Assembly (NCBI GenBank): GCA_030602565.1
Contig: JAUVZL010000004.1
Span: 1-64,000, forward strand
Reading direction: 5' to 3'
Source of the DNA: Candidatus Stahliibacteriota bacterium
GTDB lineage: Bacteria; Hydrothermota; Tepidihabitantia; SM23-42
DNA length: 64,000 nt
Position numbers and translations under genes: made by a program. Below the pieces are notes generated by a model, which worked only from the letters and a program-made list of their open reading frames with translations, was not told the origin of the DNA and did no database searches. Positions 29,307 through 38,200 of this stretch are shown here, piece after piece; positions within the stretch are counted from its first letter, which is position 1; each line of letters opens with the position of its first letter.

Positions 29307-29447
29307 TAACCGGAGGGTTGCAGGTTCGAATCCTGCCCGAGGAGTTATTATTTCTCTTAACGAGGGTAGTGAGTTTAGAGAAATATAATCTCGAATCCCG
29401 TGATAACGGGTGAGAGATACCTTTTTGAAACTCTGTTTAAACAAATA

Positions 29448-29726
29448 ATGGCAAAGATAATCCCACAACCTTGGTTTGTCTATATTGTTGAATGCAAAGA
29501 TAAATCACTTTATGTGGGGATTACTACAGAAATTGAAAAGAGAATCAATGACCACAATTCAGGAAAAGGTTGTCACTATACTAAATACAGAAAGCCCGTT
29601 AAGCTTTTATTCTATGAAAAACATAAGAACCGCAGTTCAGCAGTCAAAAGAGAGCTGGAGATCAAAAAATTCAGCAGAGCGAAGAAGTTTGATCTAATAA
29701 AGAATGATTTCTTGAGTTGCAAATGA
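29448..29726 (+). CDS. GIY-YIG domain protein (UPF0213-like)
   Basis: WFVYIVECKDKSLYVGITTEIEKRINDHNSGKGCHYTKYRKPVKLLFYEKHKNRSSAVKRELEIKKFSRAKK; ATG at 29448 preferred to 29400. Confidence 0.9.
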   Translation: MAKIIPQPWFVYIVECKDKSLYVGITTEIEKRINDHNSGKGCHYTKYRKPVKLLFYEKHKNRSSAVKRELEIKKFSRAKKFDLIKNDFLSCK

Positions 29727-29908
29727 GATTATTAAGAGTATATTCGTAAATACCCCTCTGGCTTTTAATAAAAGCCCTTATTTTCTCTCTTGAGCTTTAC
29801 GGGGATTAAACTCAACTTCTGCTTGCGTATCAGCTGATACTCTTGTATAAACAGCACATTTCATAATATTATTTGTGATGAAATATTAATTCTTTAACTC
29901 TTCCATTT

Positions 29909-30031
29909 TCATATTAGTTCTTTGCGGCCTTTCCTTATTTGATAAAAAGCAATTAATATTCCAATAATTGCAGCTACTGCTCCAATGACGACAGCGATAG
30001 TTTTAATCTCCAACCAAGTGAGTTCATTCAT
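29909..30031 (-). CDS. Small single-TM protein, 40 aa (not in ORF track)
   Basis: Translation MNELTWLEIKTIAVVIGAVAAIIGILIAFYQIRKGRKELI*; AGGAGG upstream on the minus strand. Confidence 0.6.
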   Translation of the reverse strand: MNELTWLEIKTIAVVIGAVAAIIGILIAFYQIRKGRKELI

Positions 30032-30087
30032 TTAGCTGGGTAAACCTCCTCATCTTTGTAATATGTACAGAGTTCCTCAGGATACTG

Positions 30088-30864
30088 CTAATCAATTTTA
30101 GGAGGGTAGAACACTCCCAAAATCATAAAATTATCGCGGAAGCGTTTCATGTTACCAACAAAGAAAAAAACATCATTTTTATCTGAGCACATTCGGGTTA
30201 ACCAACGTTCTTTTATCTTTTCTAACAGTAAACCCTGCGATTTATATTTCATACGCCAGTCACGGTAAGCTTGTCCTATTTCCCAATCAATGATAGGATA
30301 GTTATGTCCAGGGCATGAGGGTTCATTATGACAATAGAATTTGTAGCGGAAATCATAAGGTATATTCTCAATCACCTCTTTATTTCTATCAAAGAGACTA
30401 AGCTGTGCATAGCATGATTTTCTTGCCATCTCATCTTTTGGTTTTGCCTTAAGGCATTCAAAATCTACATTATGTGGTCTAAAGACTCCCAAAGATTTAT
30501 CATTTTTCTTGCTTTTTCTCAATATTTCGCACATAGACTTATCAAGTGTAGAAAGAACCATTCTTTTTCTTCTATCCCATTTATTTCTTGTATCTAAATA
30601 ACCTAATACTTTAATACTACCTGCATCGATTTTGTAACTTTCTGGTCTTTTATCATCCTTTGGTTTATGTACTTTTACTTTAATTATACTATATTTTTTG
30701 AATTTTTTATCTTCATCTAAATCTCTAAAGGATATGGGATAAAGCCTTATCCATTTTCTTTTGTCAGTATCTATGCCTGCAACACAGACAGTTTCGCCAT
30801 ACTTTCTGCTCGGGTTAGGATATGCTTTTACAGTGATGAGGATTGTCTTTGTTTCATCATACAT
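30088..30864 (-). CDS. Conserved hypothetical, 258 aa (possibly dual-OB-type domain protein), partner of the DUF488 gene
   Basis: Starts 6 bp after the DUF488 stop; beta-rich N-terminus ILITVKAYPNPSRKYGETVCVAGIDTDKRKWIRLYPISFRDLD; conserved-looking H/C positions (YCHNEPSCPGHNYPIIDWE). Confidence 0.75.
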   Translation of the reverse strand: MYDETKTILITVKAYPNPSRKYGETVCVAGIDTDKRKWIRLYPISFRDLDEDKKFKKYSIIKVKVHKPKDDKRPESYKIDAGSIKVLGYLDTRNKWDRRKRMVLSTLDKSMCEILRKSKKNDKSLGVFRPHNVDFECLKAKPKDEMARKSCYAQLSLFDRNKEVIENIPYDFRYKFYCHNEPSCPGHNYPIIDWEIGQAYRDWRMKYKSQGLLLEKIKERWLTRMCSDKNDVFFFVGNMKRFRDNFMILGVFYPPKID

Positions 30865-30870
30865 TTACTT

Positions 30871-31305
30871 TTAGATATGTTTAACCATAAGACCGTTATC
30901 ATCGATTTTCATTACTTCTTTTGCAACAATACTACGATGACATTTGTCAGGAAATCGTTCATAACACATAAGACAACAATTTTCACCTAAGACAATTTCA
31001 TACAGTTCTTCAATAATTTGTGCCTGAGATTTTATATATTTGTGATATTCTCTAAAAAAATAGTCATAATCACCATCAGATTTTAGCTTATCTCTTATAA
31101 CCTTAGGACTTCCTAAATCTCTAAAATGAATGTACTGAATACCGTTATTTTCTAAATACTGAGACAAATGTGTTTTTGAAAATCCTTTTTTTCTACTGAT
31201 AGGAATCTCTCTGACATCTATAAGGATTGATATGCCAAAGGTTTTGAGCTCGCAAATAAAGTCATCAAGATTCCTTTCTTGGTAACCTATTGTGTATAGC
31301 CTCAT
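30871..31305 (-). CDS. DUF488 family protein
   Basis: MRLYTIGYQERNLDDFICELKTFGISILIDVREIPISRKKGFSKTHLSQYLENNGIQYIHFRDLGSPK...CLMCYERFPDKCHRSIVAKEV; start at 31305 rather than 31368. Confidence 0.92.
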   Translation of the reverse strand: MRLYTIGYQERNLDDFICELKTFGISILIDVREIPISRKKGFSKTHLSQYLENNGIQYIHFRDLGSPKVIRDKLKSDGDYDYFFREYHKYIKSQAQIIEELYEIVLGENCCLMCYERFPDKCHRSIVAKEVMKIDDNGLMVKHI

Positions 31306-31353
31306 TGGTTTCCTCCATAACACCACTTTGCATGACAAAGAGGTATTATCCGT

Positions 31354-31387
31354 ATCGTAATATATCATATATATTACGATTTGTCAA
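31354..31387 (-). promoter_or_regulatory. Promoter overlain by a perfect palindromic operator
   Basis: ATCGTAATATAT-CAT-ATATATTACGAT (31354-31380, 12-3-12 perfect). Reverse-strand TTGACA (31387-31382) and TATATT (31364-31359), N17; the palindrome covers the spacer and -10. Confidence 0.75.
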
Positions 31388-31540
31388 GCAGAATTTATTA
31401 ATTTACACTCAAAAATTTCCCCTCTGCTCCCTTACCCAGACGAGAGGCGTTGAAAGGAATCTTTTAATAAAAAAATTCAATCCAAGCGGTCGCAATTCAT
31501 TAATAAAAGAAAAATAAAATAAGGAAGTCGCTAAGGCTCG

Positions 31541-31603
31541 CCCCGTTAGAAGTAAGCCTAAATATCATAGATAATTATTGCGATTTTAAATTTTCTAACG
31601 GGG
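31541..31603. repeat. Inverted repeat pair
   Basis: CCCCGTTAGAA (31541-31551) and TTCTAACGGGG (31593-31603), 41 bp apart. Confidence 0.6.
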
Positions 31604-31819
31604 CTCGTCCACGCTCTTGCCTCTGCAAAAGCAAGTCAAATCAGAGGTTTTTTTCCTTTGTCATTTGAAAAACTAATTTTGAAGCTGTTACCCCAAAAAG
31701 AAAAAATGGATTTCGTAATGCAACCAGGTTTGTTTTCTTCGGTTTCTTTCCCTTGATTTAGTGATAATAGTAGGTATAATAATCATAATGATAATAGGCA
31801 AAGTAAGGTCAAAAGAGAT

Positions 31820-32122
31820 ATGAAAAAGCTACCAAAGTTTTTAAAGAAGTATTTTTGGGATGTAGAATTCAAAGAGATAGATCTACGAAAACGTAGAGTG
31901 TATGTTTTAAAGCGCATTTTAGAATATGGCGACGAACAGGCCGTTGCGTGGATGCGGAAGAATTTCAAGAAGCCGGAAATAAGGAATCTTCTGACTAATT
32001 ATCGAGGGTGCTCTCTAAAAAGCGCTAATTTCTGGGCATTTTTATTAGATATCCCGAAAGAGGAGGTGCTATGTATGAAAAAACCCTCATCAAAGGCACA
32101 AAAGAGAATCTGGCCCTATTAG
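31820..32122 (+). CDS. DUF6922-like small protein (putative antitoxin component)
   Basis: MKKLPKFLKKYFWDVEFKEIDLRKRRVYVLKRILEYGDEQAVAWMRKNFKKPEIRNLLTNYRGCSLKSANFWAFLLDIP. Confidence 0.7.
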   Translation: MKKLPKFLKKYFWDVEFKEIDLRKRRVYVLKRILEYGDEQAVAWMRKNFKKPEIRNLLTNYRGCSLKSANFWAFLLDIPKEEVLCMKKPSSKAQKRIWPY

Positions 32123-32172
32123 GACGTTCAGGTATTCAAAGAAGTTGTTTTAAGCAATATATGCCAAGTTGA
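32071..32172 (+). pseudogene. Truncated N-terminus of an AbiEii-type nucleotidyltransferase toxin
   Basis: GAGGAGGTGCT-ATG then MYEKTLIKGTKENLALLGRSGIQRSCFKQYMPS*; matches the usual start of such toxins (..TKENLALLGKSG..) and then stops; overlaps the antitoxin-like ORF as in intact pairs. Confidence 0.55.
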
Positions 32173-32184
32173 CGTTTTTATCCC

Positions 32185-32212
32185 TTGACACCTTGAAAAT
32201 AATCATTATAAT
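32185..32212 (+). promoter_or_regulatory. Promoter TTGACA-N16-TATAAT, 8 nt before ATG 32221
   Basis: TTGACA 32185-32190, TATAAT 32207-32212. Confidence 0.75.
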
Positions 32213-32220
32213 TAAAACAT

Positions 32221-35200
32221 ATGAGGAGGTATTTTTCTATTATTAGAATAAGACTTAAGTATCTGGTGCTTTTGGCGATTTTGAGTTCAGTAGTCTATGG
32301 ACAAACCGGTGCCCGTTATCTAGTCATTACCCCGGATTATTTTTATAATACTTTACAGCCTCTGGTTGAATGGAAATACAAAAAAGGTATGAAGCCGGCA
32401 GTGTATACGACAAGCCAGATTGGCGGCAGTGACACGGCAACGGTCAGGAATTTTATCCTCAATTGCTATGACACATGGGATATCAAACCAGAGTTTGTTG
32501 TGCTGGTTGGCCATCCTGGGTTTATACCCATGCGTTATTATCCTTATGGTGGATACAGTTATTACACTGATAACTATTACGGCAATATGAACGGTGATCT
32601 TTACAATGAAATTTTGCCGGGTAGGCTTTCAGTTCAAGATACTACGCAATTGAAGACCGTTATCAATAAAGTCCTTGCTTATGAACGTCACCCATTTACA
32701 AGCGATTCATTGTGGTTCAAAAAAGGGTGTGCAATAGCAAATTGCGATGGCTCGGACGATTCAATATATCTTTATTGCATGAGGTATGCGGAAAGTCTTG
32801 CCGTTAATAATGGCTTTACGTTAGTCGATACATTGTGTGACTACTACGAGCATAACTACAACCATATAGTAAACGCGATAAATGATGGTCGAATGTTTGT
32901 GCAGTACCGCGGTAATGGGAGCGTTCATTGGTATGATCCTTTTGATATCAACCCTTATTCATTGGCTAACGGCAATAAGTTGCCAATCATTATTTCTACT
33001 ACGTGCCAGACCGTTTCGTCAAACTCAGGTCCTATTCTTGGCGAGAATTTTCTAAGGGTTGGCACGCCGACGAATTTGCGAGGTGCCGTCGCATTTTATG
33101 GGGGTACGCGCAATACAAGTAATGCTGCCCATTTGAGAAATGCGGTTGCGATCGGTTTTCTCGATGCGATTTTTATCGATCAGAAACGCACCTTTGGCGA
33201 AGCTGGCGAAGGAGGGAGAAAAAGAGTTTATCAGCAATGGGGTGATCTTCGCGAATACAATAATTTCACCTGCCTCGGTGATCCTGAACTTAACTTGTGG
33301 ACTGATACACCTTGTTCACTTGACGTTAAGCACCCTGAATTTGCGCCTTTTGCAGCATCCAATTTTGTGGTCACAGTTAAGAATGCCAATGACCAAACAC
33401 CGATCAGCAGTGCATTTGTCTGTGTTGCTGGGAAACTAGATACCACTGTCTATATCCTCGAAACAACTGATACTAATGGTGAAGCATATTTCAGCGTTGA
33501 TCCGCAAATCCTCAACGATACACTTTATGTGACAGTGACCGGCAGAAACCTTCTGCCTTATGAAGGGGCAATGCAAGTAAGAAGCTTCGACTATTGTTAC
33601 ATCGTCTATTTGAGCTCATTTGTTGACGATTCAGTAGGTGGTAATAACGATGGCAGGATTAACCCCACTGAGGATATTGAACTACCGCTCTGGATTAATA
33701 ATCTAAGCGAGAGCACCGGGGTAGCGATTATTGGAAAGCTGGCTTCAAACGACAGCTATATTACACTGACCGATACTTTAAAAGATTTTGGTGATATCAC
33801 AGGCAATGACTCTGCGTATACTGGTCCAGACGGCTATAATTTTATGGTAGCTCATTCATGCCCGGATGGACATCAAATAGATTTTGAATTGATATGTACA
33901 GATATCAATGATACAACATGGCTATCGACATTTTCAAAGACTGTCCGCTCTCCTGCTTTCAAGCTCAAAGGGATTACCCTTATTGGCGGCAATGGTAATA
34001 ATATGCTGGATCCTGCAGAAACTTTGTCAGTAGTTGTCGCGCTTGAAAACCATGGTGCTGCTCCAGCCGACAGTGTAAGCGCTATCCTGCGTAGTGAAGC
34101 GTCTGAAGTTTCTATAATCGACAGTATCGGTACCTTTGGTCATATCGGTGCGGATAGTCTTGAGGATAATGACCAGGATCCTTTTGTCGTAATCACTGAT
34201 TCCAGTGCGCCAACAGGCACTGTTGTTAGCTTTAAGTTGCTCGTTTACTCCAATTACATGAATGATACGATGCGCTTTGATTTGGTTATTGGACAGAAAA
34301 ACTATTATCTCTGGAACCCTGATCCATTACCATCATCTGGCGAAAATATCCACGCTATTCTGAGTAGTACCGGCTATAGTGGTGACTATGGAACTAACCT
34401 GCCTTCAGATTTGAATAACTATCAGACATTACTCGCTTGTCTGGGTGTTTATTCAATTCGCTATGTGATAACGCAAGGGAGTACTGAGGCGGTGGCAATT
34501 ACTGATTATCTGAACAATGGCGGCAGGGTTTATCTGGAGGGCAGTTCCGCATGGTTTCTTGACCCGCAGTATCACAATGGACATAATTTTAAACCACTCT
34601 TTGGTATCAATGCCATAACCTGGAGCGATGGCGATATGGGACCGGTCGTCGGTCAAACCAGCACATTTACCAATAGTATGTATTTTGATTATGAAGGTGA
34701 GAATAGATATATGGACCACACTGATCCAACTGGTACCGGCTTTCTGATATTTAGAGATAACAATAATTATTACAACTGCGGTGTGGCTAATGATCCTGGT
34801 TCATACCGGACTGTGGGCGTTTCTTTTGAACTGGGTGGACTTGTTGACGGGTCGCCGCCTTCAACGCGAGGTGCATTGCTTGATTCGATAATGAGCTTCT
34901 TTGGGGTACCACCACCGGGTGTGATTGAAAATTCTCCAGCGCGATTGAACATCGCTTATCTTAACATCTCACCGAATCCGTTTGCAAAACTAACAGAAAT
35001 TAGGTTCGGCACAGAGCATGGGGCAAAGGGCATAGAGTTTTTGGGAATCTACGATATTTTAGGACGGGTGATTCGTATTTTCCCTACCAGTCAGTGTAAT
35101 CTGAATGAATCTGTGAATTCTGTGTTGTGGGATGGTACAGACGAATATGCTCGTCCAATGCCGTCAGGTATATATTTTATTAAATTAAATACAGACAAAG

Positions 35201-35235
35201 CTCAACATATTAGAAAAATCATTTTGATAAGATAG
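32221..35235 (+). CDS. Secreted C25 (gingipain-like) peptidase with C-terminal sorting/FlgD-like domain
   Basis: Signal peptide; YLVITPDYFYNTLQPLVEWKYKKGMKPAVYTTSQIGG; FVVLVGHPGFIPM; VQYRGNGSVHWYDPFD; IIISTTCQTVSS; C-terminus NISPNPF...LWDGTDEYARPMPSGIYFIKLNTDKAQHIRKIILIR. Confidence 0.9.
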   Translation: MRRYFSIIRIRLKYLVLLAILSSVVYGQTGARYLVITPDYFYNTLQPLVEWKYKKGMKPAVYTTSQIGGSDTATVRNFILNCYDTWDIKPEFVVLVGHPGFIPMRYYPYGGYSYYTDNYYGNMNGDLYNEILPGRLSVQDTTQLKTVINKVLAYERHPFTSDSLWFKKGCAIANCDGSDDSIYLYCMRYAESLAVNNGFTLVDTLCDYYEHNYNHIVNAINDGRMFVQYRGNGSVHWYDPFDINPYSLANGNKLPIIISTTCQTVSSNSGPILGENFLRVGTPTNLRGAVAFYGGTRNTSNAAHLRNAVAIGFLDAIFIDQKRTFGEAGEGGRKRVYQQWGDLREYNNFTCLGDPELNLWTDTPCSLDVKHPEFAPFAASNFVVTVKNANDQTPISSAFVCVAGKLDTTVYILETTDTNGEAYFSVDPQILNDTLYVTVTGRNLLPYEGAMQVRSFDYCYIVYLSSFVDDSVGGNNDGRINPTEDIELPLWINNLSESTGVAIIGKLASNDSYITLTDTLKDFGDITGNDSAYTGPDGYNFMVAHSCPDGHQIDFELICTDINDTTWLSTFSKTVRSPAFKLKGITLIGGNGNNMLDPAETLSVVVALENHGAAPADSVSAILRSEASEVSIIDSIGTFGHIGADSLEDNDQDPFVVITDSSAPTGTVVSFKLLVYSNYMNDTMRFDLVIGQKNYYLWNPDPLPSSGENIHAILSSTGYSGDYGTNLPSDLNNYQTLLACLGVYSIRYVITQGSTEAVAITDYLNNGGRVYLEGSSAWFLDPQYHNGHNFKPLFGINAITWSDGDMGPVVGQTSTFTNSMYFDYEGENRYMDHTDPTGTGFLIFRDNNNYYNCGVANDPGSYRTVGVSFELGGLVDGSPPSTRGALLDSIMSFFGVPPPGVIENSPARLNIAYLNISPNPFAKLTEIRFGTEHGAKGIEFLGIYDILGRVIRIFPTSQCNLNESVNSVLWDGTDEYARPMPSGIYFIKLNTDKAQHIRKIILIR

Positions 35236-35243
35236 GGGGTGAG

Positions 35244-38200
35244 ATGAGGAAATATTTATTAGCGTTTTCTCTTCCTTTATTCATATTTAGTCAATCATTT
35301 GCCAAGAAACCCGAATATATTGATCCATATGATCGATCAATGACTTCATATGCAGAGTGGTCAGCAAAAATAGTGCGAGAACCATTTACGATTGGTCGTG
35401 TTTATCAAACCGCGCGCGAGAACTACCAAAATGAATTGGTTGACATCGTGGTGTATGCGCCAATCTATGATGGCATACTTGATTCGCTAAGCGTGTACAT
35501 CAGTGATCTTGAATCAGAAGGCTATACAATCCAGGTTGATACGGTAAGGGGTTGGAATGCGGAAGATCTTAGGGATCACTTTATTGCGCTCCTGCCCAGT
35601 GAACTCGTGGGTGCAGTACTGATAGGCAATGTTCCATTTGCTTGGTATGAGATGGAAGGCGGCGAGGGGCGTGAGGAGTTTCCCATTGATTTATATCTTA
35701 TGGATCTTGATGGTACCTGGATAGATAATGATGCAGATGGCCTGTTTGATAACCATACTGGGAATAAAGAACCAGAAATCTGGGTGGGCAGGATCTTTGC
35801 TTCATCTATAACCTGGGGTAATGAGATCTACCTTGTTAACAATTACTTCTCTAAGGTGCACAAGTACCGCACCGGCGGTTATAATATCTCTCAGAAAGCT
35901 CTTGCTTATGTGGATGACGATTGGTATGGATACAATGATTGTTCGCTCGGTGATCTTTATGATACTGTAGACGTTGTCAGGAATTACAATACGACAACCG
36001 CAACTGATTTTAGAACAAGGTTCACTGATGCCTATGAATGGGTGCAGATATGCAGTCACTCTTCGCCCTGGGGTAATACATTCAAATATACAGGTGGTTA
36101 TGCCGGGACGGTATTCAATTTTGAACTCTGGTTTGAAAATCCACCGTGGTTGTTCCTAAACCTTTTCCAATGCAGTGGCACACGCTTTTTTGAAGAAAAT
36201 TATTGTGGTGGAATCTATATCTTTGGTCAGGACAATGGTCTTTTTGCCGTAGGGTCAGCAAAGGTTGGCAGCATGCTTTATTTCTCTGATTTTTATGGAC
36301 CTTTGAATACCGGGATTTCCACGGGCGAAGCATTTAAATACTGGTTTGCCCTCCATGGTATTGATGACCCTTCATGGTTTTATGGCATGTGTATTTGTGG
36401 CGACCCGCTACTTAAGCCCAAACAATTAAGTAATATGTATGCCAGGCATGGGCGTCGCACTATCACCATTGATCCAAGGTTCAACTGGTCAGACCCTGAA
36501 CCAGTTGATCTGGATATAGAAACTGATGGTTATGTCGCAGCAACGACTGATGGTGCTGGTCGCATATGGGCAGCTTGGGTAACTGGTCGGTCGGTTTCGA
36601 ATGGTCGTACGGAGATTTGCGTGTCGTATAATCAGAATAACGTCTGGAGTTCACCCGAGATTATTGATCCGTACATCTACTGGGATTTTTTTCCAGCCCT
36701 CACCTGTGATACTTCGGGTCAGGCAGTGCTTTCTTGGTCAAGGTGCTATGGCAGAAATTATGATATTTATCTAACTTCTTATGACGGCGCTAACTGGGCG
36801 GTTCCGTACCGGGTGAGCAGCCGGGCCACAGATGCCCTGCATCCTGCTATGACCGTTGATGGTGGGGCTCGACTCTGGGTTACCATGGAGCGTTGGAACC
36901 ATCTGAACGGTGATATCTACTGCCGATACCATGACGGATCCACCTGGCAGTCGATGTTTGCGGTCACTATAGATGGAGCGAACGATTACAAGCCGAGTAT
37001 GGCGACTGATAGCAACGGTGTTGCCTGGACTGCGTGGGCAAGTGAGCGTTACGAGGATAATAGAAACATTTATGTTAAGAATTACAATGCCGGTACTGGG
37101 CACTGGGAAAATCTACGGAGGATTACAAGCAACCCTGGTCAGGACCAGGATGTAAAGGTTGCGGTTGATGGTAATGGCGATGTATGGGTTGTTTGGACGA
37201 CGTGGCGTCACGGGAACTCTGACATTTACCAGAGTTCTTACAACGGTTCAACCTGGTCAAATCCACAAGCGGTCACGACTGATTCGAGTCGGGACGAGCA
37301 CTGTGCCTTAGCGATTGACCAGGATGGTTATCTCTGGTGTATTTGGCAATCAGACCGAAGCGGTGATTGGGAAATTCTTGCACGCTTTTACAGAGATGGA
37401 CAATGGCACGACATTTCGAACATCAGTAACAACAGCTATTTCGATATTCTACCTGGGACCACGCTCGATGATTCAGGCAATATCTGGGTGCTTTTCCAGA
37501 CCAACCGCAACGGCAACTGGGACATCTATGCAAGTAAACTCTTCTCTGATTTGATAGAACCCCAGGTTGTAGTCATAGCACCAAATGGTGGTGAGGTTTT
37601 CTATACCGGTGAGATCGATACCATTCGCTGGATGGCAATTGATAACATCGGTGTGGATTCTGTTTCTCTGGAGTTCTCAAGTAATGATGGAAGTTCCTGG
37701 CAATTCGTCGATAATCCAGGACCTCAGGATTCAGTATATGAATGGACAATACCTCCAGTACACTCGACTGAATGTCTGGTCAGGGTGCGGGCTTTTGACG
37801 CCGGCCTTAATATGGGTGAAGACGTGTCTGATTCCTTGTTTTCGATACTCGATAATATCGCTCCGCAGATCTCAGTATTGGTTCCAAACGGCGGTGAGAT
37901 ATGGTATTGGAACGAGGTTCATACGATTGAGTGGAATTCACAGGACAATGTCGGTATTGAGAGTCTTGATGTACACCTTTCACTTGATGGTGGTATGACG
38001 TATTCTTTGCTGCTCGTCCACATCACGGGCAATGATTCTCTATATGACTGGGCGATTCCCGAAACGACTTCCTTTGATTGTCTCATACGGGTAACGGGAT
38101 ATGATATTGGGGGCAATATGGACTTCGATGTCAGCGACAGTCTATTCACGATCGGTGAGCTTGGGATTGAAGAACTTTTGGGTATGCCCCAGGCGTTTGC

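Larger units (their letters stand above)
28979..29344 (+). tRNA. tRNA-Asn(GTT), split: 5' exon 28979-29012, 3' exon 29307-29344
   Basis: Joined exons: TCCTCGGTAGCTCAACGGTAGAGCATCCGGCTGT+TAACCGGAGGGTTGCAGGTTCGAATCCTGCCCGAGGAG. Acceptor 7 bp pairs, anticodon loop CTGTTAA, T-loop TTCGAAT. CCA not encoded. Confidence 0.95.

Noticed and set aside
28979-29344. Alternative reading of the split tRNA as tRNA-Tyr(GTA), loop CTGTAAA
   Set aside because: Would need a 5' exon ending in A and an intron not ending in G, against group I splice rules; variable loop is short (bacterial tRNA-Tyr is long-variable-arm) and the acceptor sequence matches tRNA-Asn.
29448-29726. GIY-YIG gene as the homing endonuclease of the neighbouring intron
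   Set aside because: Lies outside the intron and 3' exon and resembles the widespread chromosomal UPF0213-type GIY-YIG proteins; proximity may be coincidental.
29760-29776. GGCTTTTAATAAAAGCC as terminator of the GIY-YIG gene
   Set aside because: Short AT-rich stem and no continuous T-tract; too weak to list as a feature.
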